From the NCBI GenBank assembly GCA_022702705.1, contig CM040430.1, forward strand, positions 77,565,239 through 77,629,238: a stretch of 64,000 nt of DNA. The letters run 5' to 3'. Below the pieces are notes generated by a model, which was given only the letters and a program-made list of their open reading frames with translations, was not told where the DNA came from and did no database searches. A program made the position numbers and the translations under genes. Shown piece after piece: positions 25,080-36,847 of this stretch (position 1 is its first letter; every line of letters begins with the position of its first letter). Origin of the DNA: Papilionanthe hookeriana x Papilionanthe teres. Its lineage: Eukaryota; Streptophyta; Magnoliopsida; Asparagales; Orchidaceae.

Positions 25080-25082
<3 letters not shown>
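21930..25082 (-). pseudogene. LINE copy L-f: 5'-truncated ORF2 (RT, zf-RVT, RNase H)
   Basis: Minus strand. The copy starts after the endonuclease, in the linker before the RT (HAVIKYRRQINAILRI near 24850). RT blocks: IDGNKLAGPMASPLPF near 24620, LILKLDIKKAYDSISWQFI near 24220, GLKQGDPLSPTIFILAFDY near 24040, LAYADDAILF near 23920 (normal YADD), LPLKYLGVQLIKGRRRQT near 23700. Then GDSKHWKKLLKV and FLDNWL (22951-23280), a degraded zf-RVT, and RNase H beginning INIDGSF near 22430. Frame changes near 24565, 24110 and 23490 and several stops make it inactive. The 3' UTR keeps a GTACTT block near 21975. No clear terminal hairpin is seen. Confidence 0.88.

Positions 25083-25113
<31 letters not shown>
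25083..25113. repeat. TA tract joining LINEs L-f and L-g
   Basis: About 15 TA units between the truncated 5' end of L-f and the 3' end of L-g. Confidence 0.9.
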
Positions 25114-25114
<1 letters not shown>

Positions 25115-25133
25115 CGAAATGAAAATATATTAA

Positions 25134-28100
25134 TCAATAAAGTCTAGTACATCTAATATGAGGAAAAGAAAGCAGATCCCCATGTAATAGAATTCTAAAC
25201 TCCCTAAAAATAGGAGATTTAGGATCCAAAGAAGAGTAAGAAAAGCATAAAATGTCCTTAGAAGAACTGGCTCTAGTAGCAAGCCAATTTGTTGGCTGAT
25301 TTCCCTCTCTATGAATGTGACTCCAAACTATAGATAGATTAGATACCATTAATGAAATTTTATTGATCCAAATTTGAAGATACCAAGGAGTAGGCTGCTT
25401 TATGTAGAAGAATATTCGGTAATATTAAGGAATCCATCTCCACATGAATTGGACCTTGATGATTTAGAATGGTCTGTCTTTAGACTCCGGAAAACAACTA
25501 TAGCTTCGATTCTAATGCATTAATGGCAGTAATTGGTGCAGAGATAAGCCATAAGCAAGTCCCCATGTAATTTCTGCATAGAGCACCAATACCAGCATTG
25601 GAACAATTAACAGCAGTGGAATGTATATAACTTCCATCAGTATTGATTTTAACCCATGGGTATTTAGGAGTTCTCCAAATGATCAATTTGACTTTGATTG
25701 CTGATGGCTTATCATTTAAGTTCAAAGAAGCTGTCATCTTATGAAGAAAATTCAAGCAGTTCTTTATAATAACCTTGGCTGAAAAAACCATATTGTTATG
25801 CATAATCTCATTCCTAACCATCCAAGTGAACCAAAATATAATCAGGGGGATGTAAAATTCTGTTGTCATCTTCCAATCTTGCCAGCAATTAACAAGCTTG
25901 ACCCAACAACAATATCTATGAATCAATCCCTTTTGAGTAAGAACTGACCTTCCATACCTCCTGTATAGCTTTGCAAGCGATAAATAAATGGGAAATAGAT
26001 TCTTCACTTGAGAGACAAAAAGGACACATAGAAGGCCCCCGAATACCCTTTAACTTCAGAATATCATCGAGTTGGCAAAAAATTCTCGAAAAGCTTCCAA
26101 CAAAAAAATGACATAGAAGGAGTTATGTATTTATTCCAAAGTTGCTTGCCCCAATCATTAACAGTCCAATTATTACTAGAGAGAAAAATGAACTTGGAGA
26201 GACTTTGAGTAGATGGATTCTTGGTAATCAATCTATCCTTAACATTAAGTACGTAATGGTATAGTCGAATTTTATTTACCAAATCGGTATTAACAGCGAC
26301 TTTCGAGTTTAGCCTCATCCCAATTGGAATTGGACCAGAAATCAGAAACTTTCTGATTTGAAGAAGATCCTTGCTTATACAGGTGGTCATTAAATAACCA
26401 ATTGTCAAGCCAAAAGTCCACTTGACCATCACCAATATCCCAAATAAAAAGCTTTTCAGCAAATTCTCTTACCTTTAAAAGCCTTTTCCAGTTTTTAGAA
26501 TCACCTAATTTAGCTTGAACCTGAGAGGGATGGGATATTTTGCAATATTTACCATGAAGAAATAGAGACCAAAGAGAAGACTTTGATCTGAAATGAATCC
26601 ATTGCTTACAAAAATAAGAGAAACTAAGATGTTGAAAGCTTTTGAATCCAAGACCTCCACAAGCAAGTGGTTTACACAATTTATCCCAATTAGTCCAATG
26701 CATTTGTTTATGTTGTCCTTCCCATAAAAATTTGTTGAAAATAACTGAGAGTAATTTTTGAGAGCTTCTCTTCATACTAACCATTTGCAGAATATACAAA
26801 GGGAAAGTAGTTAAAATACTCTTCAAAAAAGTAACTCTTCCACCATTAGAGAGAAAAGAATTCGTCCAACATTGAATTCTAGAACAGATTTTAGCAACCA
26901 CAACATCAAAATGAGACAATCTTCTTCTTCCTTTGGACAAAGGAAAGCCTAAATAAACAAGAGGATAATTAGCCTCTTTAAATCCAGTATAATCCAATAT
27001 CCAATTTTTCATATGAGCCTTCATCAATGAACTAGCAAGAAAAGAACATTTGGCTTTATTAAATTCCATTCCGAAACTGATTCAAAGCTCGGAAAGATTT
27101 TTCATAATACATTTAATTGATTGTTTGCTCACATTACAAAAGACAATAACATCATCTGCATAAGCCAGGTGACTAACCAAAATATTAGATCTATGCTGAT
27201 ATTGAACATAAGGATTAGCCATATGAACCTGATTTAATAATTTAGAGAGGTAGTCAAAAGCCAAAATGAAAATATAAGGACATAATGGATCTCCTTGTTT
27301 AATCCCCCTACCAGCTTGAAAGAAACCATGAGTACTTCCATTAATCAGAACACTATAATAATTGTTCTCCAACCATCTAGAGATTAAAGTGCAAAAATCA
27401 GAGTTGAAACCTCTAGCAGCTAATACATCAATAATGAAAGACCAATTGATTGAATCAAAAGCTTTAGAAAGATCTAGCTTAAGAATAATATTAGAACCTC
27501 TACATGGCTTATCAATATCAGCAAGCAACTCTTGAGCAAGAAGAATATTGTCACTGATACATCTCCCTTTGATGAAAGCAGATTGGTTTTCAGAGATTAA
27601 ATCCAGTAGATAAGGTTGTAGCCTGTCCACTAGAACCTTACTAATGATCTTAGAAAAAGTAGAAGTAATACATATGGGCCTAAAATCCTTCCAGCTGTTT
27701 TTAAATTTATTTTTAGGAATAAGGATGATAGTAGAGGAAGCAAAATATTTAGGCAAATTAGAACCTTGAAAAAAAGCTATGGTAGTAGCCATCACCATAT
27801 GATTAATAATACTCCAAAACTTTTTATAGAAATCAGAAGAATAAACATCAGGCCCAGCTGTTTTTTTGCTATCCAGAGAATTAATAGCAGAAAAAACTTC
27901 ATTTTCAGTAGGAGGATTAGTTAAATGAGGAGCATTTCCTTTAAACATGCTACATTGCAATAACTGAACAGAAAAAGATGAAGAGATAACTGGATGAACA
28001 GAAAAAAGATTCTGGAAAATGAGAACAACATCTTCAACTATGCCTTGGGAAGCATAAATCCATCCTTTAGTAGAAGAATTAATTTTTAAAATAGAATTAA

Positions 28101-29193
28101 TAGATCTTCTATACTTGATCATAACATGAAAAAATCTAGAATTTCTATCTCCATATAGAAAGTGATTGGCTGAAGCTTTTTGTTGGAGAAACAGTTCCTC
28201 CTGAAGAATGGTAGTGTTTAATTTTTCATTAGCAATGAATAATTCATGATTAGAACAGGAACCATTTTCAACAGCTTGTTCAGTTTTGGAAACCAATACT
28301 TCAGCATCTTTTATATTGGAATTAATATTGCCAAAATCACTCCAATTCCAGCTAGTTAAAACCTTAGAAAGCTTTTTCTGAGTCTACCAAAGCTGAATGA
28401 GAGGATTAGCATTTAAGAAATCCTTTGAAATATTCTAGTTAGACTCAATTAGCTGCCTGCAATTAGGATGTGAAGACCATACATTCAAATATCTGAAACA
28501 GGTTTTATGAACAATATTTGCAACAGCAAGCTTAATAAGGAGAGGAGAATGATCAGACCCCAGTCTAGTAAGATGCTGAACTTTAGAAATAGGAAATAAA
28601 TCAAACCATGGCTTGTTAACAAGAACTCTATCCAATCTTTCATAAATATTACCCCTCCTCCAAGTAAAAGGTGAACCTTCAAATCCAATATCAAACAGTC
28701 CAGCATTTTTGATAGAATCAGAAAAAAACAGCAAATCATTCAGATTAGGATTCCTGCCTCCCTTCTTCTCACTAGGATGAGAAATACAGTTGAAGTCACC
28801 TCCCACCATCCAGCCCTCATTGATAGTTTGACCAATCACATGCAATTGGGACCAAAGATCCTCTCTATCCACTTTAGATGAAGCAGCATAGACAAAAGAA
28901 GCATAACCTTTAAAAGAATCAATCTCAAAATGAACATGCAAAAACTAAGAATGATCCACCAGAATATCTATCTTTAATTTTTTCCTATAAAAGACCCAAA
29001 TTTTATTGGAAGAATTGTAAACAAGATTGTATCCTGGGAACTTTTTAGTAAATCTGTCATAATTAGACTTAACCATTGGCTTAAGAAGAACCACCATCCA
29101 ACACTTATGAATCCTGTTTATTCTTAACAATCTATTAAGGGAGCCAAGGTTTGCCACTCCCCTAATGTTCCAGCAGAGAAAATTAAACATCAT
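25134..29193 (-). pseudogene. L-g ORF2: endonuclease, RT, zf-RVT, RNase H; nearly open through the RT
   Basis: Starts MMFNFLCWNIRGV at 29193. Endonuclease blocks: GWMVGGDFNCISHPSEKKGG near 28800, FEGSPFTWRRGNIYERLDRV near 28660, RLGSDHSPLL near 28550. RT blocks: LDSKKTAGPDVYSSDFY near 27850, ILKLDLSKAFDSINWSFI near 27470, GIKQGDPLCPYIFILAFDY near 27280, LAYADDVIVFCN near 27150, PLVYLGFPLSKGRRR near 26940. From 29193 to 26290 the frame is unchanged and broken only by single stops (near 28945, 28435, 28385 and 27082). A frameshift near 26300 precedes zf-RVT (WNKYITPSMSFFCWKLF near 26120), another near 26070 precedes RNase H (WVKINTDGSY near 25640). A further break near 25500 separates REGNQPTNWLATRA (near 25290). 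Inactive, but recently so. Confidence 0.9.
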
Positions 29194-29219
29194 GGGTAGA
29201 TCTACCTCCCCTAGTCAAT

Positions 29220-30826
29220 CTAGAGAAGGAAGATGCAGTAGGACTGGAGGGAATAATGTTCTCGGCGAAATATGATCAATCGTTTTTTCTTCTTGCTTCT
29301 TTTCACTACCCAATCCTCATTCAGCTCATTATTGACAGTAGCCATATTAGTATGAATATCAGGAATCTCCTGAGGTTTAATATTGAAGACTGGATATTGC
29401 ATTGCTGGTGGTAACACTTCTTTAGATAAATAATTATTTCTATCATCATCAACAGAAACTTCATTGGCTAAGTTTGGTTCCAATCCCTGAGCACCAGTAG
29501 ACAAATTAGTATCAGAAATGATTTGTGAAGTGGGAACCATATTTACTAAACCAATATCAGAGTTAACATCTCTTTCAGTAACCATAGGCAAATCAATAGG
29601 TAATTCTGAAGGAACAACAGCAGGCAAAAATAGCTGAAGGAGTCCCAGCGAGAACTTTTATTGGAATTAATAACGAACTTTCAATCAATATGGCGTGACT
29701 TATTGGAACTAATAACGACAGCGAGTAATTACGAAGGAACGACAACGAGTAAATGCGAAGTAGTCCCGAAATTATTGGAATTAATAATAGAACTTTCAAT
29801 AAGTATGGTAGACTCAGAATTAGAATTCTGAATATGACTAAGATCTTGAGAACCAACAGCAACTTCCATAGCAGGTATTGAAGTTTGAATACCGAAGCCG
29901 TAGCATCAACGGTATCAATAATCCCAGTGAGAACTTTTATTACCGAGTAGCTTGTGAAATCTGTTTTCCAGTATGTTAAAGATCCTTCGAGCAATGATCC
30001 ATCCTTAACCAAAATAGAAGAATGAACATTTTTATTATTAACGGAGTTTAAGATATGGTTTCAATCTATAACGACCTTCTTTAGAATGACCAAACATTCT
30101 ACAATGATAGCAATATGTAGGCTTTTGTTCCACAACTATGGGTTGCCAATAGCCATTATGAGGAGAACCAAGCCAAATTTCATCAATTTCAGGGAGAGTA
30201 ATGTCTCTTTCTACAAGAATTCTGGCTAAGGATGGTCTAGAAAGATTAAATGTGGACATATCCAATTTTAATGGTCTCCCTATAGCAGTCCCAATAGCAT
30301 AAATTACTTGATGATTGAAAAAATGAAGTTTCAAATTGGGAAGCCTATACCAAAAAGGAATAACAGGGGATTCTTGATTTGGATCAAAGTTAGGGGACCA
30401 TTTCAAGATTTTCATATATCTACCTTCCATCATAATAAATTTTCTGGAAAAAAGATTAGCATAATCTTCTTCTTTAGAAAGATGAATCATAATATGCCTA
30501 CCATCAAATAAACCAACTTCCCAAGTCCCTACCAATTTCAGCCCTTCAAAAATCCTTCTAATGTTATCCATTTTTGGATGACCATATTGAAACTTACCAA
30601 TTAATGTGAATTTATGAACATCCACCAAAGATGTCAATTCAGAATCAGAGAAAATAAGGGCTGGTTTTCCACCCTTTTTAACCACTTGTTTGATGAATTG
30701 ACAATCACCCTTCCCTGCAGCCGTGTCATTGTAACATTGAGGAAAAGTAAGTTTATCTTGCTGATCATAAATTCCCTTACCAGCAATTTCAAGAAAAGTA
30801 GCCTTGCTATTAATCAATTCAGCCAT
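29220..30826 (-). pseudogene. L-g ORF1: DUF4283-type RNA-binding protein with altered zinc knuckle
   Basis: The Met at 30826 (MAELINSKATFLEI) fits the start in other copies better than the upstream Met at 30856. An open stretch of about 260 codons covers LTFPQCYNDTAAGKGDCQFI, HKFTLIGKFQYGHPKMDNI, GLKLVGTWEVGLFDGRHIM, LKWSPNFDPNQESPVIPFWY and ILVERDITLPEIDEIWLG. The knuckle YCYHCRMFGHSKEGRYR has Arg where the last Cys should be, so zinc binding is probably lost. The frame breaks near 30040. The following 29640-30010 stretch holds internal repeats, and the C-terminal part (29220-29627, acidic, ending EDWVVKRSKKKKR) lies in another frame. Confidence 0.85.
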
Positions 30827-31136
30827 CAGGAAATAAGAACCTCCAAACAAGAACAATGAAACAAAACCAGGAATTGAGAATCAAGAACCCAACAAAGAGA
30901 AGAAGAAAACCACAGCAAGAAAGATGAGTTGAAAACCGAAAAACAAATTCCAGGATTTGAAAAACAAATGCTCGGGAAGAAGAAAACCACATCAAGAACC
31001 TTCAAATCAATGGAAATTCAAGCAAATCAAGATTAAACAACAGAAAGAAAAGAAAAGCCTGAGGAGATTTGAAAATTGCCTCAAGAAACCTCCCTAAAAA
31101 TTAAGAGCTTCTCTCTCTTCCATTTCTCTCTATATG

Positions 31137-31141
<5 letters not shown>

Positions 31142-31184
<43 letters not shown>
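31142..31184. repeat. TA tract between L-g and the C LTR
   Basis: About 21 TA units; the inner side of the LTR microsatellite that L-f and L-g entered. Confidence 0.9.
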
Positions 31185-31190
<6 letters not shown>

Positions 31191-32520
31191 ATGATTTAGA
31201 TATAAAAATTATGATTTTATAATATGGGATACTACTTAAGTATACGTATCGTTTATCAAGTAATATAGGACTTTCTGATTAAGCCCGGAGATATCGAACC
31301 CACACGGAAAATTTGAAAATCTTTAAAGGAATCAGAAAATTATCTTTTTACTTCTTTTTATGGCTTTTGAAAGTATGTCTTGATTTTGAAAAGTTTTGAA
31401 AGTTGATTTGTGTTTTGAAATTTCCTTAATAAAATGTTAAGCAAGAAATTAAAATTATAATAATTAATAACACTGTCTGTAAAACACTATTAACTAGAAT
31501 ATCTTTTTCTTTCCTTTTATAAAGTAGTAATTATTAAAGTATTGTTGTGGAAGTATTTAAATTTGTTGTGACTGATAGAAGCAAATGTGTTCTTTACCCT
31601 TAATTGGTTCTATAAAGAACATAGGTTAATTTGAAATTTTTATCATTTTGAACATGGTTAGGCGGGGAAGATACCGAGTCTCTCACTCTAGAGTTCCCTC
31701 GATTCCCACCAAGCTGGGGCTAACTTCTCATAACAAAACTCAAAACTTCAAACCAAATTAGGGGATTTTAGCTCGTCACTCTAAAATCCTCTAATTTTAC
31801 TCCCTTCCATAAAAATATCTTCTAATATTACATTCAATTATATGGACTACAATTCTCACCCGTATAATTGCATGTGATTCTTACTAACTTTTATGAGACA
31901 ATACCGCATTGGATCTTACATAATCTCAAGAAATTCTACAACTTAACAGGCAAAATTAAGAAGTAAACAAAGTTTTCAGAATCAATTTTCACAACTTCTT
32001 TCAACTTTAAACACTGATACTTTCCACAACAAATCTCCATAAATTAATTACTTCTCCATTTAAGAAAGAAAAAGATAAAGTAAACTACTTAGAATGCATT
32101 GAGAAAATATAAAAACACATTGATTTGAAATTAAAAACCATAAGAAAAACAACAAACAAAAACAAGTATTAATTAAAAAACTAAATGTAAGAATAAAAGT
32201 AAACACTTATCTAAAAATTCTCTCCACAAGACTCAATAAGTTCCTCTGAAACTTTAACTCTTCACTAAACTACTCACTCCCAACTCCGATGACTCAGAAT
32301 AAACTTCAGACTTCAATACAAACTAAACTAAAAGAAAGAAAGGAAGTGGGCAGAAGAAGACTTCACTCCGACCCTTTTCTCCTTTCTACTCTATACTCCT
32401 ACTCTTAATAAAAACTCTCGCAAAATAAAAATAAAATACTATAAAAAATTTCTTCAAAATGCAAGTGGAAGAGCCCTTCAAAAGGCAAAGGAAGAGCTCC
32501 TTAATCTTTGCTATGACTCT

Positions 32521-32530
32521 CTTTAAATAG
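32521..32530 (-). promoter_or_regulatory. Possible TATA box in the C LTR
   Basis: CTATTTAAAG on the sense strand, about 375 bases into the LTR, conserved at 44349-44358 in the other copy. Position and composition suit an RNA polymerase II TATA element; no other support. Confidence 0.3.
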
Positions 32531-32710
32531 TAAACCAAAAGGTGCATTGGTGTCTCTTCAAATGTGTTCAGATTCAATGTATCCACCAAAGAATGCACCC
32601 CTTCATTCAAACTTGCCGCCCAAATGAAGTTATGGAAGTTACCGCCAAGAGTTGCATCCCATCCCCTTTGAAATTGGCGCCAAATTCCTTTAGAATTTGA
32701 TTTTTAATTG

Positions 32711-32748
32711 TGGCGGCTAAGCGCCGACCCAACGACGCTTAGCCGCCA
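32711..32748. other. GC-rich perfect hairpin in C 3' LTR
   Basis: TGGCGGCTAAGCG (32711-32723) and CGCTTAGCCGCCA (32736-32748) are perfect inverted repeats of 13 bases around a 12-nt loop, in otherwise A/T-rich DNA. Confidence 0.85.
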
Positions 32749-32903
32749 GTGCCCAAATTTTCATTTTTCATTTTTTTTGCTCCAAATTTGATCCAATTTT
32801 GCTCCTTTCATCATGACCATCCATTTTCATCATATCTGCAAGAAAAACACAAAATACATTCCATTAAAGTGCAATATCAATACTATATATTTTAGGTGTA
32901 TCA

Positions 32904-32922
32904 AAATCCCCCAAACTTAAAC
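32904..32922 (-). other. Polypurine tract of C
   Basis: Sense strand AAGTTTGGGGGATTT directly next to the LTR start TGATACACC. It marks the LTR border and the plus-strand primer. Confidence 0.85.
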
Positions 32923-34454
32923 TGTTACGTGCCCTCAAGTGACAGTTAATCTCATAGAACATTTTAGCATGCAAATTATCTAATGAGTTTCTTAGGAAGA
33001 TAACGAAATTTTGTTCTAGAAATGGAATAGTCCAATTTAGAAAAAATTTCAGTAATTAAAACCAACTTAATGTTTAGAAAGTTCTTAAGTAAAGGAAAAT
33101 GACAAATATAAGTTTCTATCTAATTCATAAATATTTATAGATTCTTTAAAATATAGGACTCAAACACTTATTTTTCTTACTTAAAAATCTTTATTTGAAA
33201 ATAATTTTACTTACTATATTATAACCTTAAGCTTTAGATTTTCTCTGAACTTATATCTTAAACTTTAGGTATGAAACCAATTTTTGATTAGGCCCTTAAA
33301 TCCTCAAGCTTCTCCTCCCTTTTCATATACTATTTTTCACTTTTTCTTTTCTCTTTTTCTTCTTTTTATCTTTTTTTTATAAGGCAAGGATGACTATATC
33401 TGGATAGGCCTCTAATGATTTTGAATTCAACCATTCCATTTAAAATAAAGGTCAGATATACATCTTTCACTTAAAAAATCATAATAATAATATTTGAAAA
33501 TTACTCTTCAATAAAAGAAATTTAATCTTTGAAGAATAAAAGTCAAATCTTCTATTTATCCAAAAATACAAAACTTCCTACTAAAGACAGTTTAACTTTA
33601 TTTAACACCTCTTCATTAAGAAAATTTTAACTTTAAGTTTTTCATGATTACTATAATTTTTAACTAAATTCTTTTATTCATTTCTATATTCAAAATTTTT
33701 GTTCCCCTAATATAACTTCATGTACATAATTGTTCTCAATCAAAATTAGGATTTATTTTAAGTATTCTTGAGAATCAAATAAAATTTTAGGTTTTTGAAA
33801 ATCTTTGTTTTTAAAATCCCCCCTCCCCCAAAACTTTAATTTTTAGTTAAGATAAAACATTTAAGCATAAGAAATGATACATGGGTGAGAAATAAAAACT
33901 GACATATCATGCTTAGAGGAATTTTTTGATATCCTAATATGCAAGTATAACAATTTAAATAATAGGAGTAAAATGAAATCAAATTTAGTTTTTCAAAACA
34001 TTTTTTTACAAAGAAAAGTAAAAATTTCATAAAGACTTCTACAGTAGTGGAGGTTTTCAAAGCAAATACACACCAACTAAAATAACACACTGATACAGAT
34101 AACAGATGATGGTGGAATTTAAAAAATTTTAAACATGTAGTTTCCTAAGTAGAAGTTCCCAATAGTGGTTTATAATCTCCTAACAGTTTTTGAATTAAAG
34201 TACACACTATTAAAAACTCTGACATAACATACACATTAAAACATTTACTGCCACGTACACTACACTCAAAGCAACATATAAATCATCAATACAACAACAA
34301 CAATACATCTGAATATGTATAACAAATAAATAGTACAACTACAATCTGCATACTATCAGAATTCACATCACAACACAATCATCAAACAAAATACTAGATA
34401 AAGTACACAATAACACAACACAACAACATAATAACTAAAACAAACAACACAAAT
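32923..34454 (-). other. A/T-rich 3' untranslated region of C
   Basis: No gene. Collinear with 14621-16089 in A. Holds the purine-rich run of the sense strand (plus-strand 33306-33380) next to ACTATATCTGGATAGGCCTC. Confidence 0.75.
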
Positions 34455-35585
34455 CTACTCATCATCCTCATCATCATCATCATCCTGCTTGTTCCAATCC
34501 CTAGATGGCACATAAGGTATGTAGAATGGATGAGGGGGTATCTCAACACTCTGATCTCCTCTAATTAGTCTATCCACATATTGCTGATAACTCTCCTCAT
34601 ACTTATCATGTTTCACAATATATCTTTCCACATTATCCATCTTACCATCCATATCTTTTAGTTGCTCTGAGTAAGACTCACTTTTTTTAAAACTTTTCTT
34701 AACAAACTAGTTTGTGAATCTGTAGATGATGAAGCAAGTGAAGTAGTAGCACGAGAAGTAGATGCAGCAGAAGCAGAAGCAGTAGAAGCCCTACCAAATC
34801 CTCCTCTCCAACTAAACTTTGAATGTACAGTGTAAGCACCAACGTTGACACTGGTAATTGGTCTTAATGGCTGAAGTACCTCTTCCCTGGTTTCAAACTT
34901 CACTCCAGATCGTTCACATAATGAATGAATCAAGGAAGGAAATCCCATACCTACAGTAGTGGTAGATCTGGCACAATTCACAATATAATCATAAATTATA
35001 CCTCCAATGTCAATAGGCTTCCCTTACTGAATGCAATGGTTCAACATAGCTCTTTCTCTCGTTACTTCACTAGTATGACTCAAAGGTAACAATTTAGATG
35101 AGATAAAATAATGCCACGCCTTAGAAATGGCATTCAATTTGGAAGTAGGAAAGTTCACTCTTCTATCATTTGTAATTTTCCATAATCCTCTTCCATTAGT
35201 CAGAAATTCCATGAACTCGTCTAATTCTCCTTCTGTAGGATGATAGTTAGAATAAAAACAGAACATGCAGGAGGTAGTTCATAAAAGCTGTTGATTGCTC
35301 TAGAAGAAAAGTTGACCTCATGCCTCCTAACCATCACTTGATTCTCTTCTTCATCAGGCAAATTTGCATAAAATTCTCTGACCACAGAGAGAAGCAACAG
35401 TAATTCTCCCAGTTCCTTCTAGCAATCATATCTTCAATCACCTCTCCTGGTTTACTAAACACACGCTCAGGAATCAACTTACGTGACTGCAATGCATCGA
35501 CATATCGTTCCTCAGCCCTCATACTAACAAATTTGTCAGAATCAAATCTTGTCTTTTATCGTGCACGCTTTGACTTTGGAGCCAT
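34455..35585 (-). pseudogene. Env-position ORF (Y type) of C
   Basis: ATG at 35585 (MAPKSKRAR, then a stop, then RFDSDKFVSMRAEERYVDAL). Core blocks: LIPERVFSKPGEVIEDMIAR, RRNWENYCCFS, then a small deletion and frameshift near 35390. Next come LTNGRGLWKITNDRRVNF, SKAWHYFISSKLLPLSH, TSEVTRERAMLNHCIQ, FPSLIHSLCERSGVKFETRE, LQPLRPITSVNVG. The tail has a Ser/Ala/Thr-rich linker (near 34750-34800), a helical stretch (MDGKMDNVERYIVKHDKY), the aromatic motif HPFYIPYVPSRDW and an acidic end of eleven Asp/Glu. It is the same family as in A and B. No transmembrane segment or signal peptide is visible. Function unknown. Confidence 0.8.
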
Positions 35586-36449
35586 CTCTAAAAATTCATG
35601 AAAAATTCACCATAAATTCCAAAATCAAACTAAACTTGCTAAATTATCTTCCAAAAGATATTTTCACTAAATCCAAGCAATTTCTCAAGTTTTTCCTCAA
35701 ATTTTCACCATGAATAGTGATTTTAAGATTTTCCAAAATGTACTCAAAATACATGGTGAAAATAAAAAATTTTTACTTAGGAGTAGTACTCTTACCTCAA
35801 GGAATCCAAATCTAACTATTTTTATTGAGATCGGCTCTTAAATGATCCACAATATGATGCCCTAGGCTCCTCTTTCGCGATAAACTGAAGGTTGAAGATG
35901 ATGGGGTGGTTTAAAAATGGAAATTTTTGGGTTTTTAACTACTGGGAACCAATTTTCGCGAACTGGCGCCTAAGCACGAACCCCTCCGCTTAGCCGCGAA
36001 ATCTGGTGCTTAAGCGCCGACACTCTGGCACTTAATCGCCAGTACCCAAATAATCACAATTAAGGTATATGCACTAAATCACTATGTTAATCACCCTTAA
36101 TTACTCCAGAATAATTATTTCTCCCCACATAAATCCTCCAATATTCCAAATCAAAATTTAATATCCATTGATTCTACATAAATTTCACACAAACACAAAC
36201 TTATATTAAAACAACATAACACTTAATACAATTCTAGAATTTATATCCACACATAAAGGATGAAATTCTCTAAATAGAAGAGACTTTAATCTCAAACTGA
36301 TAAGTATACATCTCTAGGATGTAACCATCACATCTTCAAGCTTAGTTAACACTTAAATATAAACACTAAACATACCAAACATAACACACATGATCACTAA
36401 ACATAACACATAAGAAAACTAAACAAATAAGAATAAAGCACTCTTAATT
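35586..36449 (-). other. Spacer between X and Y ORFs of C
   Basis: No gene. Includes a double GC-rich inverted-repeat block at 35963-36045, equivalent to 17638-17715 in A. Confidence 0.65.
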
Positions 36450-36847
36450 CCATTCTCCATTAGGCAGATTATATCTGAGACCACTATATTCTCATTTGAC
36501 CATTCTGGAATATAAATTTGATAGAACGGGCGATAACTGTTCATTCTTACACCTTCTTCTTAAATCCATTTGTTCTTCAGAAACATCGGCTTATCTGCTT
36601 CTTCCACGTACCTTGAATGAATGAATTGCATCTTGAGTTGCCATGCCATGTGCTCCAACTGTAAATTACTTTCATTGATCTTTGCTTCCATTGAAGTCAC
36701 TCGGGCTTCAATTTTTGCAATCATTTCTGCAATCCCTTGAATACTAACAGCGAGAAATCCATTGAATAATTCTCTAACACTATCACTAATGAACTTCATT
36801 TTGTCAGAATCTTGCTTCTTCTTCATCTCATTCTCCCAGAAAGGCAT
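36450..36847 (-). pseudogene. Short coiled-coil ORF (X type) of C
   Basis: ATG at 36847 (MPFWENEMKKKQDSDKMKF). An N-terminal stretch SVRELFNGFLAVSIQGIAEM is followed by a helical region IEARVTSMEAKINESNLQL with heptad-like spacing, then MAWQLKMQFIHSRYVEEADK and a stop after FLKNKWI (36560). In the same frame YRPFYQIYIPEW follows, matching HRPFYQIYIPDG in A. The order X then Y after integrase is the same as in A. Similar only to the C-terminal tail of Y1 in element B. About 130 codons; function unknown, perhaps a multimerisation module. Confidence 0.62.

Larger units (their letters stand above)
25114..31141 (-). mobile_element. LINE copy L-g: full-length L1-type element, best preserved
   Basis: About 6.0 kb on the minus strand, from a 5' UTR near 31140 (leader near GAGAGAGAAGCTC), ORF1 at 30826, ORF2 at 29193, to a 3' end at 25114 bounded by TA tracts on both sides. 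The 3' UTR has ATTACATGGGGATC near 25170-25185 and GTACTAG then GATTAATATATT before the tail, as in L-c and L-d. It belongs to a somewhat different subfamily from L-c, judged by ORF1. It is the youngest class of insertion in the window because it sits in the LTR of C. Confidence 0.9.
31185..32903 (-). repeat. 3' LTR of Athila C, main part
   Basis: Aligns with 42908-44735. Near the TA side the two differ by about 5 percent over 150 bases, the lowest divergence of the three LTR pairs. Ends TTTTAGGTGTATCA at 32903 (sense start TGATACACC). Includes the CAAGTATACGTATCG box near 31236 and a GC-rich hairpin at 32711-32748. The other LTR has about 115 extra bases (43617-43731) that are absent here. 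Confidence 0.9.
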
